A stretch of 6,145 nucleotides of DNA from the NCBI GenBank assembly GCA_003565195.1, contig PXCX01000098.1, positions 1 to 6,145 on the forward strand, given 5' to 3'. Position 1 is the first letter of the stretch, and the number at the start of each line of letters is the position of its first letter. Under the pieces are notes generated by a model that saw only the letters and a list, made by a program, of their open reading frames with translations, searched no databases and was not told the origin of the DNA. The stretch is from PVC group bacterium (GTDB lineage Bacteria; Verrucomicrobiota; Kiritimatiellia; CAIKKV01; PXCX01). This document shows, piece after piece, positions 1-5,989 of this stretch. Position numbers and translations under genes: made by a program.

Positions 1-1369
1 CGGCGCGGCGCGGATCGCGCAGTTTCAGTTCCACCGGATAGCGGTTTTCGCCGATCGTCACGCACAGATCGAGACGGCGGCGGCCTAGGGCGAATTCACG
101 ATCGATATGCGCTCCGCCATTGACCACCCGTTGCAGGAAGGCTTGCAGGATCAGGTGCGGCGCGGCTTCGCGGTATTCGTATTTCTCGGTCCAGATATCG
201 CCATTCTCGCGCCAGAATTGCTGAAAGGCTTTCAACAGGCCGTTCATATCCAGCACGCCGTCGCGTAGCCAGTGGGTATCGATCCGGCTTTGCAGGGCGA
301 ATTGATCGGGATAATTCAAGGCACGCACGATGACTTCGCGGTATAAAGGGTTGGCAGCTTCGAGGTAGCCCCGATCGATGCGCAACAAGCCCAGATCCAG
401 CGTGTAACGGCAATCGTCGGAGGTCGCGTCGAGTTGCTGGTCGGCCCCGATCAATACCGGTTCGACGACTCGCCGGACGCGTTCCTCGCGCAACCGCTCG
501 ATCAGACTGTCGATATGTGTGTCGCGCCGCAGGATCAACCGTTCGGCGGCTTCGTCGAAATGCTCGCGCTTGATTGCGCGCGCCGGATCGCCTTCGCATA
601 GATCATCGACCACTTCCCGCGCCAGGGCGTTGACCAGCCAGGGTTGACCCTGACTCCACCAATAGGCCCGCGCCACGGCTTCGGGCGGAAACGCCTGTCC
701 CGTGTCGGTGGTGTGTTGCGCGTACAAATCCGATACCTCCGACTCGGTGAAGTTGCGCAAGGTTAAGGCTTTGGCGGCGATATTGAATGGACTCGACGAG
801 CCGAGCGTATCGCCGTCGGAACGGATACGCGCTTTATAGTCGCGAATATTGCGCATGCCCACCAACGCGCAGGAATGTGGAAAGGGCGCCTCAGGCCGGT
901 TGACATAGCCGTCGCGCAGTTGGCGCAGGAAGGTGATCAGCGTGCCGTTCGCGAGACAGTCCACTTCATCGAAAAGCATGATCAACGGACGGTCCATCGC
1001 CGCGCAGAGACGGTTAAGCCCAACCTTGACTTGGGTGTTGACTTCCCCATTGGCAAAGGTATCCGGCATTTTGTAAACGGAAACCGCGGAGCGCAATGCC
1101 GCTGTAACTGCCGGGATACCGCGTTCAGGCTGGTTGAATTCCTGGACGCTTTCAAGCGAACAGTACAGCGCGCGATAGGTCGTGTCGGCGTTCAGTTCCT
1201 TGGCCAGCGCCTTGAGCAGCGTGGTCTTGCCGCTCTGACGGGCGGCATGGATCACGAAATACTGGCGGCGTTCAATCAAGTTGAAGACTTCAGCGCAACG
1301 CGCGCCTGCCGGCAGCATGTAATGCTCGCCGGGTACACAGGGGCCGGTGGTGTTGAAGAAACGGTTCAT
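1..1369 (-). CDS. AAA-type ATPase with C-terminal PD-(D/E)XK nuclease-like domain (partial, 3' end outside window)
   Basis: My own translation from the ATG at 1367-1369 stays open to the left edge, giving 456 residues with no stop. The N-terminus (MNRFFNTTGPC, then HYMLPA) matches from memory the conserved opening of a multi-copy family usually labelled 'ATP-binding protein' or AAA-like, which supports this start. Walker A is AARQSGKTT at residues 42-50 and Walker B is PLIMLFDEVD at 128-137. A sensor-like strand with a following arginine (VGMRNIRDY) lies at 170-178. Near the visible end, a GRRRLD segment (D434) followed by YPVELK (E447, K449) has the D...ExK spacing of the PD-(D/E)XK nuclease superfamily. 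The protein is probably soluble: no signal peptide or membrane helix is seen. The C-terminus of the nuclease domain is missing. The role is unknown; family knowledge suggests a nucleic-acid-directed or defence-like ATPase, but that is inference. There is no Shine-Dalgarno sequence upstream (see promoter at 1377-1405). Confidence 0.85.
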   Translation of the reverse strand, partial: MNRFFNTTGPCVPGEHYMLPAGARCAEVFNLIERRQYFVIHAARQSGKTTLLKALAKELNADTTYRALYCSLESVQEFNQPERGIPAVTAALRSAVSVYKMPDTFANGEVNTQVKVGLNRLCAAMDRPLIMLFDEVDCLANGTLITFLRQLRDGYVNRPEAPFPHSCALVGMRNIRDYKARIRSDGDTLGSSSPFNIAAKALTLRNFTESEVSDLYAQHTTDTGQAFPPEAVARAYWWSQGQPWLVNALAREVVDDLCEGDPARAIKREHFDEAAERLILRRDTHIDSLIERLREERVRRVVEPVLIGADQQLDATSDDCRYTLDLGLLRIDRGYLEAANPLYREVIVRALNYPDQFALQSRIDTHWLRDGVLDMNGLLKAFQQFWRENGDIWTEKYEYREAAPHLILQAFLQRVVNGGAHIDREFALGRRRLDLCVTIGENRYPVELKLRDPRRA

Positions 1370-1376
1370 GACCGGA

Positions 1377-1405
1377 AGCATAGCATGTTGAAGATGGGAA
1401 GGCAA
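1377..1405 (-). promoter_or_regulatory. Sigma70-type promoter of the ATPase gene, predicted leaderless
   Basis: On the minus strand the -35 box TTGCCT (1400-1405) and the -10 box TATGCT (1377-1382) are separated by 17 bases. A TG pair one base before the -10 makes it an extended -10. Only 7 bases separate the -10 from the ATG at 1369, so transcription would start at or next to the A of the start codon. No Shine-Dalgarno motif precedes that ATG, which agrees with a leaderless message. Confidence 0.55.
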
Positions 1406-1419
1406 GGGGAGGGATTGGG

Positions 1420-1448
1420 ATTTATGATTTATGATTTATGATTTATGA
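1420..1448. repeat. Heptamer tandem repeat, four copies of ATTTATG
   Basis: Four perfect head-to-tail copies of the 7-base unit ATTTATG span 1420-1447, plus one further matching base. The array lies in the gap between the ATPase promoter and the end of the glycosyltransferase gene, just upstream of the -35 box. It is not coding on either strand. It resembles the short heptameric tandem repeats known between genes in cyanobacteria and some proteobacteria. Function is unknown. Confidence 0.9.
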
Positions 1449-1462
1449 TATGAGAGAATCCC

Positions 1463-2284
1463 TTATTCTCTGATTTTCTGACCAGTTTCTTCTTCGGGTT
1501 TCGTATGATAATACCGCAGGATATATAGTCTGTAAAATATGGCCAGAGTATCCTGCATGGTGCGTCGTACGGTGCGATATTTCAGGCAGCCGTACCTTCC
1601 GTGAAAATCCAACGTGATGGGCGCTTCCGTAATCTTGTAGCCCAGATGGCGGGCAATCACCAGCATCTCCAGATCATAGGCAAACCGTTTGACCAGCATC
1701 CGCGGCATCACCGCTTCGAGCACGGGGCGACGGAACAGTTTGATGCCGGTCTGGGTGTCGCGCACCGGTAGCCGGAACAAGATCCGTGCGATCGTATAGT
1801 AGGTGGCGCTGATCATCCGACGTTTTCGCGGATACACCAGTTCGGAGTTCGGATGTCGTTTGGCACCGACTACGATATCGCTGCCGGTTTGCAGCATGCG
1901 CTCGAAAAACCAGGCGCTTTGGTGTGGCGGCAGATCCAGATCGGCATCCAAAAACAGGATATGACTGCCGCGCGCCTTACCGAAGCCGGCGCGTAAGGCG
2001 TGACCTTTGCCCTGATTCGGCGATAACGCGACAATCCGTAGTTCAGGAAATTCCGGTTCGACCGCCCGTAATTGGTCGAGTGTGTTGTCTTTACTGCCGT
2101 CATCTACGGCAATGATTTCGAAGTCAATACAGCCGCGAATCGTTTGTGCTACCTTCCGGATATTGGCCCCAATCACACTGCCGAGATTATGGCATGGTAA
2201 CACAATACTGAGCAGTCCGTCAGCGCCTAGACATTCACGCGCCGCTTCCCAATTGACTTCCTCCGCCCCCGGCAGTGTATTCAT
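1463..2284 (-). CDS. Family 2 glycosyltransferase, dolichol-phosphate mannosyltransferase-like
   Basis: This is a 273-residue cytoplasmic GT-A glycosyltransferase that probably moves a sugar from a nucleotide sugar to a polyprenyl phosphate or cell-surface glycan. The GT2 domain starts at about residue 24 (LLSIVLPCHN). The nucleotide-binding DD is at 61-62 (AVDDGSKDNT), followed by NQGKGHALRAG at 90-100. The metal-binding DxD region is FLDADLD at 111-117. DTQTGIKLFRR at 176-186 is typical of the DPM1-like branch. No clear transmembrane helix follows the catalytic domain, unlike longer DPM or GtrB types; the hydrophobic stretch near 246-259 (DTLAIFYRLYILRYY) may sit on the membrane. The only early Met is at 2284; its best Shine-Dalgarno match, GGGGA, is 11 bases upstream, so translation may be weak. 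The tRNA-Val gene lies 24 bases upstream on the same strand with no terminator seen between them, so co-transcription is likely. Donor and acceptor sugars cannot be read from the sequence. Confidence 0.9.
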   Translation of the reverse strand: MNTLPGAEEVNWEAARECLGADGLLSIVLPCHNLGSVIGANIRKVAQTIRGCIDFEIIAVDDGSKDNTLDQLRAVEPEFPELRIVALSPNQGKGHALRAGFGKARGSHILFLDADLDLPPHQSAWFFERMLQTGSDIVVGAKRHPNSELVYPRKRRMISATYYTIARILFRLPVRDTQTGIKLFRRPVLEAVMPRMLVKRFAYDLEMLVIARHLGYKITEAPITLDFHGRYGCLKYRTVRRTMQDTLAIFYRLYILRYYHTKPEEETGQKIRE

Positions 2285-2308
2285 AACCCTTGGTTTCCCC
2301 GCCCGAAG

Positions 2309-2383
2309 TGGTGGGCGCTACAGGATTTGAACCTGTGACTTCTGCCGTGTGAAGGCAGCGTTCTCCCACTGAACTAAGCGCCC
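2309..2383 (-). tRNA. tRNA-Val (anticodon CAC), CCA encoded
   Basis: Folding the minus strand gives a complete 75-base cloverleaf. The acceptor stem is GGGCGCT/AGCGCCC (7 bp), the D stem GTTC/GAAC, the anticodon stem CTGCC/GGCAG with loop TTCACAC, and the T stem ACAGG/CCTGT with loop TTCAAAT. The discriminator is A, followed by an encoded CCA at 2309-2311. The anticodon is CAC (2349-2351), which reads the valine codon GTG; A35, C36 and A73 are the known valine identity bases. All stems pair perfectly, so it should be functional. A promoter lies directly upstream at 2407-2434, and the glycosyltransferase gene follows. Confidence 0.97.
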
Positions 2384-2406
2384 GGAAAGCATCTCGAAAT
2401 CCTGTT

Positions 2407-2434
2407 AGTATAACTGCCAGTTCGTAGGTGTCAA
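2407..2434 (-). promoter_or_regulatory. Sigma70 promoter of tRNA-Val (and possibly the glycosyltransferase)
   Basis: The minus strand carries a perfect -35 TTGACA (2429-2434) and a near-perfect -10 TATACT (2407-2412), separated by 16 bases. The predicted start, near 2400, leaves a leader of about 17 bases before the mature tRNA 5' end at 2383. This is the strongest promoter in the window, as expected for a stable RNA gene. Confidence 0.85.
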
Positions 2435-2444
2435 ATCGAAAATG

Positions 2445-2473
2445 TTGTACATCGCAGCAAAATCGGATATGCT
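2445..2473 (+). promoter_or_regulatory. Candidate promoter for the HisI-like/ATP-grasp pair
   Basis: A TTGTAC (2445-2450) and a TATGCT (2468-2473) are separated by 17 bases, giving a start near 2480 and a leader of about 40 bases. The -35 match is poor (3 of 6) and the -10 moderate (4 of 6). A small dyad, ATGT-TGT-ACAT (2442-2452), overlaps the -35. It is oriented divergently from the tRNA promoter. Tentative. Confidence 0.35.
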
Positions 2474-2503
2474 GTTCTGGACGAAAACATTTAAATTGTC
2501 ACA

Positions 2504-2510
2504 AAGGGGA
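2504..2510 (+). promoter_or_regulatory. Ribosome binding site fixing the HisI-like start
   Basis: AAGGGGA lies 9 bases before the ATG at 2520. The reading frame is open back to an ATG at 2442, but that ATG has no Shine-Dalgarno sequence and the extra 26 residues look unlike the family, so 2520 is chosen. Confidence 0.75.
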
Positions 2511-2519
2511 AGCCAAACG

Positions 2520-2930
2520 ATGAATAACCTGGAAGAAGGAAACCAATTGACGCTGGATTTCAAGAAACTGGCCAAGGCTGTTGCCGCGACACCGGATATT
2601 TTACCGGTAGCCGTACAGCATGCCGATACCGCTGAAGTTATTCTGTTGGCCTATACCAACCAGCAAGCATTTAACGAAGCGATAAACAAACGACGGGCGA
2701 TTTTCTGGAGTACGTCGCGCAACGAATTGTGGGAGAAAGGGAAACAGTCCGGTGAAACCTTTGAACTGCTTGACGTCTACGTGAATTGCGAACAGAATTC
2801 ATTACTCTATAAGGTGCGCCCGCGACGCGGCAATATATGCCATACACGCAACCGGCATGACCAGCCGCGCAACTGTTTTTATCGACGCCTTGATCTCGAT
2901 ACCATGGCACTCGAGAATCAGAATCCATAA
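2520..2930 (+). CDS. hisI: Phosphoribosyl-AMP cyclohydrolase (HisI) family protein, divergent metal site
   Basis: This 136-residue protein covers the whole HisI fold and has no HisE domain. Canonical HisI opens the purine ring of phosphoribosyl-AMP in histidine synthesis, as a cytoplasmic zinc-dependent dimer. Family features are DILPVAVQHADTAEVILLAY (26-45), FWSTSRNELWEKGKQSG (62-78), the ICHT motif (C107, H108) and NCFYRRL (C119). Known HisI proteins carry DCDxD, where the Cys binds zinc and the three Asp bind magnesium; here it reads NCEQN (89-93). All three zinc cysteines (C90, C107, C119) remain, but the Asp are Asn, Glu and Asn. C107 and C119 are 12 apart instead of the usual 7, an insertion of about five basic and polar residues. 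No other his gene is nearby; an ATP-grasp ligase follows 69 bases downstream. It could be the organism's working HisI or, more likely, a paralog with a changed substrate or metal. Fold assignment is secure; exact activity is not. Confidence 0.85.
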   Translation: MNNLEEGNQLTLDFKKLAKAVAATPDILPVAVQHADTAEVILLAYTNQQAFNEAINKRRAIFWSTSRNELWEKGKQSGETFELLDVYVNCEQNSLLYKVRPRRGNICHTRNRHDQPRNCFYRRLDLDTMALENQNP

Positions 2931-2999
2931 GGGAATCGCGATAATGTCATCGACTCCATGGTTTCCCTGTAAACAAAGCTGGAAACACGCCGCCGTGAC

Positions 3000-4022
3000 A
3001 TGAAAATGCCGCGGCGTATTACGGTGATGATGGATGCGGCCTGCATTGATGCGGGTGATCCCGATTTTGGGTCGCAGGAAGGCGAACCGACTACCGAATT
3101 TCATGTAGTCTCGACGTTACGCGATCTCGGATACGACGTATTCATTCTCGGCGTACATGACGATGCCGGAGCGGTGGTCGACGGGTTGCGCAAACAACGA
3201 CCCGATCTGGTTTTCAATCTGACGGAAGAATTCCGGGGCGATCGGCGTCAGGACCGGAACCTGGCGGCGTTACTGGAGCTGATCGGGGTGCCGTTCACCG
3301 GGAGCGGTGCGCTGGGACTTTCGCTCTGTCGCAGCAAGAGTTTGTGTAAGCAATTGCTGAATTTGCATCGTATTCGCGTGCCGGGTTTCATGGTTCTGCG
3401 AGCGCGTCGCATTCCTCGCATTCCTGTCGGACTCAAATTCCCGCTGGTGGTGAAACCGGTTTATGAGGATGGCTCGGTCGGGATATCCAACGCATCACGG
3501 GTTATGACACCGGAATCGCTTATGGAACGCGCAAGACAGGTTCATCAACGCTGGTGTCAGCCGGCAATTGCCGAAGAGTATATCGAGGGGCGGGAATTGT
3601 ATGTCAGCGTGCTGGGCAATGAACGACGCCAAGTGTTGCCGCCGCGTGAATTCTTCCGGGATAATCCGAACGGAGATGGACCGCTGATGGCAACCTACCG
3701 GGTCAAATGGGATGAAGATTACCAGGATAAATGGAATATCCGGTTTGGTTTTGCCGCGGTCGATGAACCTTTGATGACGAAGCTGGATCGGATATGCAAA
3801 CGGACGTGCCGGTCCCTGCATTTACGTGATTATGCGCGGATAGACTTGCGGCTGACGCCCGACGGCCGGATTTATATCCTGGAAGTCAACCCGAATCCGG
3901 ATCTTGCCTATGGTGAGGAGGTGGCCGAATCGGCGGAGCGTGCCGGTATCAGCTATGCCGCGTTACTGCAAAAAATTGTACGGATGGCCATGCGGCGCGC
4001 ATCAATTACAGGTGGCGGTTAA
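3000..4022 (+). CDS. ATP-grasp ligase, D-alanine-D-alanine ligase-like, substrate unknown
   Basis: The 340-residue protein resembles D-Ala-D-Ala ligase throughout. ATP-grasp ligases join a carboxylate to an amine or similar group through an acyl-phosphate. The N-terminal domain has TTEFHVVSTLRDLGYDV (31-47) and DLVFNLTEEFRGD (69-81). VPFTGSGALGLSLCRSKSLCK (97-117) precedes the central domain. ATP-binding landmarks are KPVYEDGSVGIS (152-163), EEYIEGRELYVSVLG (192-206), DYARIDLRL (278-286, with the Arg found in Ddl) and ILEVNPNPDL (293-302, with metal-binding E295 and N297). The Ddl signature after this point (N-x-x-PGMT, then serines) is replaced by NPNPDLAYGEE, so D-Ala-D-Ala is unlikely to be the product. 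The ATG at 3000 has only weak GGA-like spacing upstream; ATG 3006 is the alternative, and an in-frame stop at 2970-2972 limits extension. It likely shares a transcript with the HisI-like gene. A terminator follows. No signal peptide. Confidence 0.88.
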   Translation: MKMPRRITVMMDAACIDAGDPDFGSQEGEPTTEFHVVSTLRDLGYDVFILGVHDDAGAVVDGLRKQRPDLVFNLTEEFRGDRRQDRNLAALLELIGVPFTGSGALGLSLCRSKSLCKQLLNLHRIRVPGFMVLRARRIPRIPVGLKFPLVVKPVYEDGSVGISNASRVMTPESLMERARQVHQRWCQPAIAEEYIEGRELYVSVLGNERRQVLPPREFFRDNPNGDGPLMATYRVKWDEDYQDKWNIRFGFAAVDEPLMTKLDRICKRTCRSLHLRDYARIDLRLTPDGRIYILEVNPNPDLAYGEEVAESAERAGISYAALLQKIVRMAMRRASITGGG

Positions 4023-4053
4023 GCGGATGGAGTAAGGTGCGTTTAAGCGTGAG

Positions 4054-4071
4054 AGCGCCTTCGGCGTTTTT
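4054..4071 (+). terminator. Probable intrinsic terminator after the ATP-grasp gene
   Basis: A short GC hairpin, AGCGCC-TTC-GGCGTT (six pairs including one G-T wobble), runs directly into a run of five T (4067-4071). A second T-rich stretch follows at 4078-4085. The stem is short but the position, 32 bases after the ligase stop, is right. It would separate the HisI-like/ligase unit from the rhomboid gene. Confidence 0.6.
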
Positions 4072-4083
4072 ACGACTTTATTT

Positions 4084-4111
4084 TTGTCTCTTAATGTGAT
4101 ACTCTTATATT
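4084..4111 (+). promoter_or_regulatory. Weak candidate promoter for the rhomboid gene
   Basis: TTGTCT (4084-4089) and TATATT (4106-4111) are 16 bases apart in an AT-rich stretch after the terminator, about 60 bases before the rhomboid ATG. The region offers several overlapping -10-like hexamers, so the exact box is uncertain. Confidence 0.35.
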
Positions 4112-4173
4112 ATATGATTTTGTTGGTACAGCGGTTATAACGGGTCAATCCGCCTTAGGTAAGGATTTTTAAT

Positions 4174-5055
4174 ATGCGATTGGTTGCAGAACATTCCCAA
4201 CAGGATTTCATCGGAAAATTCCTGCAGTATATCCGGGCGCGTGGTATTGGTGCGGAAGTACGCCCCAGCGGTTCCGCCTGGGGATTGTGGGTGCATCACG
4301 AAGATGCTTGTCGCGATGTCCGCCGTGAATTTGATGATTTTTTGCGGGATCCGGCAGCAAGCAAGTATGATGTTGCCGCGCCATCGGCATCGGAAACCGC
4401 TGTGCCGCCGGAGGATCTCCAATCAAAACAGCGGCAACGGGCTGAGTCTTTGGCCAGCCTCGCCGCGCTCCGCCATGGACTGCTGAGCGGTCCGATTCCG
4501 GTGACGACAGTCTTGCTGGTGCTGAGCGTCCTGATTACCCTGCCGTTGCTGTTGGGAAGACAGCAAGGCGAGTTCTCCGATCTAGGCAAGTGGATAATCG
4601 GATTGCTTTATGCGGATTCCAGAATAACAACCCAGTGGTGGCGGGTTATTACGCCGGTTTTTTTGCATTTCAATTGGCTGCATATTATCTTTAACATGCT
4701 CTGGTTACGCGAACTCGGCGGTCGGATCGAGCGAATCAAGGGATCCGGTTTCATGTTGTTGTTTTTTTGCGTGACCGCCGCCGTCTCGAATTACGCCCAG
4801 TTCGTTGCCTCGGGTGGCCTTTTTGGCGGGATGTCAGGCGTTGTATACGGACTTTTCGGGTATATTTGGGTCAAATCACGATTTTTTCCGGAGGAAGGCT
4901 TCATGATCGACCCGGCCATGGTGATGATGTTAATGCTATGGTTTTTCCTGGGCTGGAGCGGTTTGGCTGGGCCCATCGCCAATTGGGCGCACGGATTCGG
5001 ACTGATCAGCGGGGTTTTACTGGCGTTGGCGCCGGTTCGTCGATCGCAGGCGTGA
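4174..5055 (+). CDS. Rhomboid family intramembrane serine protease (GlpG-like)
   Basis: At 293 residues it is close in size to E. coli GlpG (276). It would cleave transmembrane segments of other proteins within the inner membrane. Residues 1 to about 60 form a soluble cytoplasmic domain like that of GlpG, then a polar linker with many Gln, Ser and Arg (about 61-105). Six hydrophobic segments follow, at roughly 108-127, 158-180, 192-212, 219-234, 248-263 and 267-286. The WR of loop 1 is W156-R157. HFNWLHIIFN (165-174) supplies H165, H170 and N174, equivalent to GlpG H145, H150 and N154. The catalytic serine is S221 in GGMSGVVYG and the catalytic histidine is H273 in NWAHGFG. All key residues are present, so the protease should be active. 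A good Shine-Dalgarno AAGGA (4161-4165) sits 8 bases before the ATG. It ends 7 bases from the stop of the converging TIM-barrel gene, and glpE or glpR are not adjacent. Confidence 0.95.
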   Translation: MRLVAEHSQQDFIGKFLQYIRARGIGAEVRPSGSAWGLWVHHEDACRDVRREFDDFLRDPAASKYDVAAPSASETAVPPEDLQSKQRQRAESLASLAALRHGLLSGPIPVTTVLLVLSVLITLPLLLGRQQGEFSDLGKWIIGLLYADSRITTQWWRVITPVFLHFNWLHIIFNMLWLRELGGRIERIKGSGFMLLFFCVTAAVSNYAQFVASGGLFGGMSGVVYGLFGYIWVKSRFFPEEGFMIDPAMVMMLMLWFFLGWSGLAGPIANWAHGFGLISGVLLALAPVRRSQA

Positions 5056-5062
5056 GTTCCGA

Positions 5063-5944
5063 TTAATACGCGTCGACCCCGGCAACCAGGCGGCGGAGAT
5101 TGTCGAGCCCGATCCGAATTCCGTTCAAAGGCTCTTCGATGCCTTCGAATTCGATCGACAATACGCCCTTGTAACCTGCTTTTTTCAAAATGCGCAAACT
5201 TTGCACCAGCGGCAAGTCTCCGTGCCCGATCACGGCGCCACGGCGGAAATTGCCGCCCCGCGTCAGCGTCCAGCCTTCGCCGGGGTTGAATCCGTTACCG
5301 GATTTGATGTGAAAATCCTTGGCATGCACATGAAATACATAGGGCATCAGCCGACCCAGCGCCTTGGTCGGTGATTCGTCGACACAAAGGAAGTTGCCCA
5401 AATCGGCTAATACACCGAAATTCGGATGATCGACGGCGTTGACCAGTTGCTCGACACGCTCGCTGTCCTGACAGAAATGCCCGTGATTTTCGATCATGGT
5501 CCGGATTCCTTTATCGGCGGCGTATTCGGTGACTGCGCGGCATCCCTTGGCCAGCCGCGGCACGGCATCGGCAAACCCGCGTGCGCCATGCGTGTCGGCG
5601 GCGAATCCCTGCGATGCATCATGCCGCATACCGGGAACGCCCAGAATGGCGGCCACATCGACTTCGGTTTTAACTCGTTCGATTTCAGCATCCAGATCGC
5701 CGTTGCAACCTCGCAGAAAATCGGCGCCGATTGTGTAATTGACGATCGGGATTCCGACACGCTCGCATTCAGCGCGCAATTTTTCAGCAAATGCCGGCAG
5801 AGTATCGCCTTCCGGCACTGCAATGGTTGAAAATTCCAAGGCATCGAACCCCATGGCCTGCGTTTTGGCCGGGACCTCATCCTGACGCATGGCGCCCGAA
5901 CGAACCAAACCGCTATAACTATAAGAACTTATACCCAATTGCAT
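5063..5944 (-). CDS. Sugar phosphate isomerase/epimerase family TIM-barrel protein
   Basis: This 293-residue protein begins MQLGISSYSY and has the xylose-isomerase-like TIM-barrel pattern (AP_endonuc_2 family). Such enzymes use a divalent metal to isomerise, epimerise or dehydrate sugars and polyols in the cytoplasm. Likely metal or acid-base residues are E152 in MIENHGH, D181 in LADLGNF, H205 or H207 in FHVHAKD, and E265 or E267 in SIEFEG. GHGDLP (240-245) is the usual loop before the last barrel strands. No signal peptide is seen, so it is not the secreted kind common in Planctomycetes. The frame is open back to an ATG at 5959, but a strong Shine-Dalgarno site lies inside that extension, so 5944 is chosen. 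Its neighbours give no clue to the substrate: the rhomboid gene converges on it and no sugar transporter or dehydrogenase lies within the window. Family is secure; the reaction is not known. Confidence 0.9.
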   Translation of the reverse strand: MQLGISSYSYSGLVRSGAMRQDEVPAKTQAMGFDALEFSTIAVPEGDTLPAFAEKLRAECERVGIPIVNYTIGADFLRGCNGDLDAEIERVKTEVDVAAILGVPGMRHDASQGFAADTHGARGFADAVPRLAKGCRAVTEYAADKGIRTMIENHGHFCQDSERVEQLVNAVDHPNFGVLADLGNFLCVDESPTKALGRLMPYVFHVHAKDFHIKSGNGFNPGEGWTLTRGGNFRRGAVIGHGDLPLVQSLRILKKAGYKGVLSIEFEGIEEPLNGIRIGLDNLRRLVAGVDAY

Positions 5945-5951
5945 TTCGTAA

Positions 5952-5957
5952 TCCTCC
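5952..5957 (-). promoter_or_regulatory. Strong ribosome binding site fixing the TIM-barrel start
   Basis: GGAGGA on the minus strand lies 7 bases before the ATG at 5944, an ideal spacing. The upstream in-frame ATG at 5959 overlaps this motif and has no such site of its own. Confidence 0.85.
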
Positions 5958-5989
5958 ACGATTTAATGATTTGCTGCGCAAAGCGGTGA

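Noticed and set aside
875..1441. Plus-strand open frame of 188 codons, and a minus-strand frame at 96-599
   Set aside because: Both lie inside the AAA-nuclease gene in other frames; that gene has clear Walker motifs and family N-terminus, while these have low-complexity Arg-rich or motif-free products and no ribosome binding site.
1453..1471. Perfect 7-bp inverted repeat (AGAGAAT/ATTCTCT, 5-base loop) over the glycosyltransferase stop codon
   Set aside because: AT-rich stem and no T-run in the direction of transcription, so it does not qualify as an intrinsic terminator.
2309..2383. tRNA gene as an integration site of a genomic island
   Set aside because: No integrase gene and no direct copy of the tRNA 3' end was found within the window.
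2442..2519. 26-codon N-terminal extension of the HisI-like protein from the ATG at 2442
   Set aside because: No Shine-Dalgarno at 2442, the extension overlaps the candidate promoter, and a good AAGGGGA site serves the ATG at 2520.
2931..2967. GGGAA/TTCCC long-range pairing after the HisI-like stop
   Set aside because: Five pairs around a 27-base loop with no T-run; not a terminator, so it does not break the proposed two-gene unit.
5056..5062. Search for a bidirectional terminator between the converging rhomboid and TIM-barrel genes
   Set aside because: The gap is 7 bases and the flanks show no stem with T-runs on either strand.
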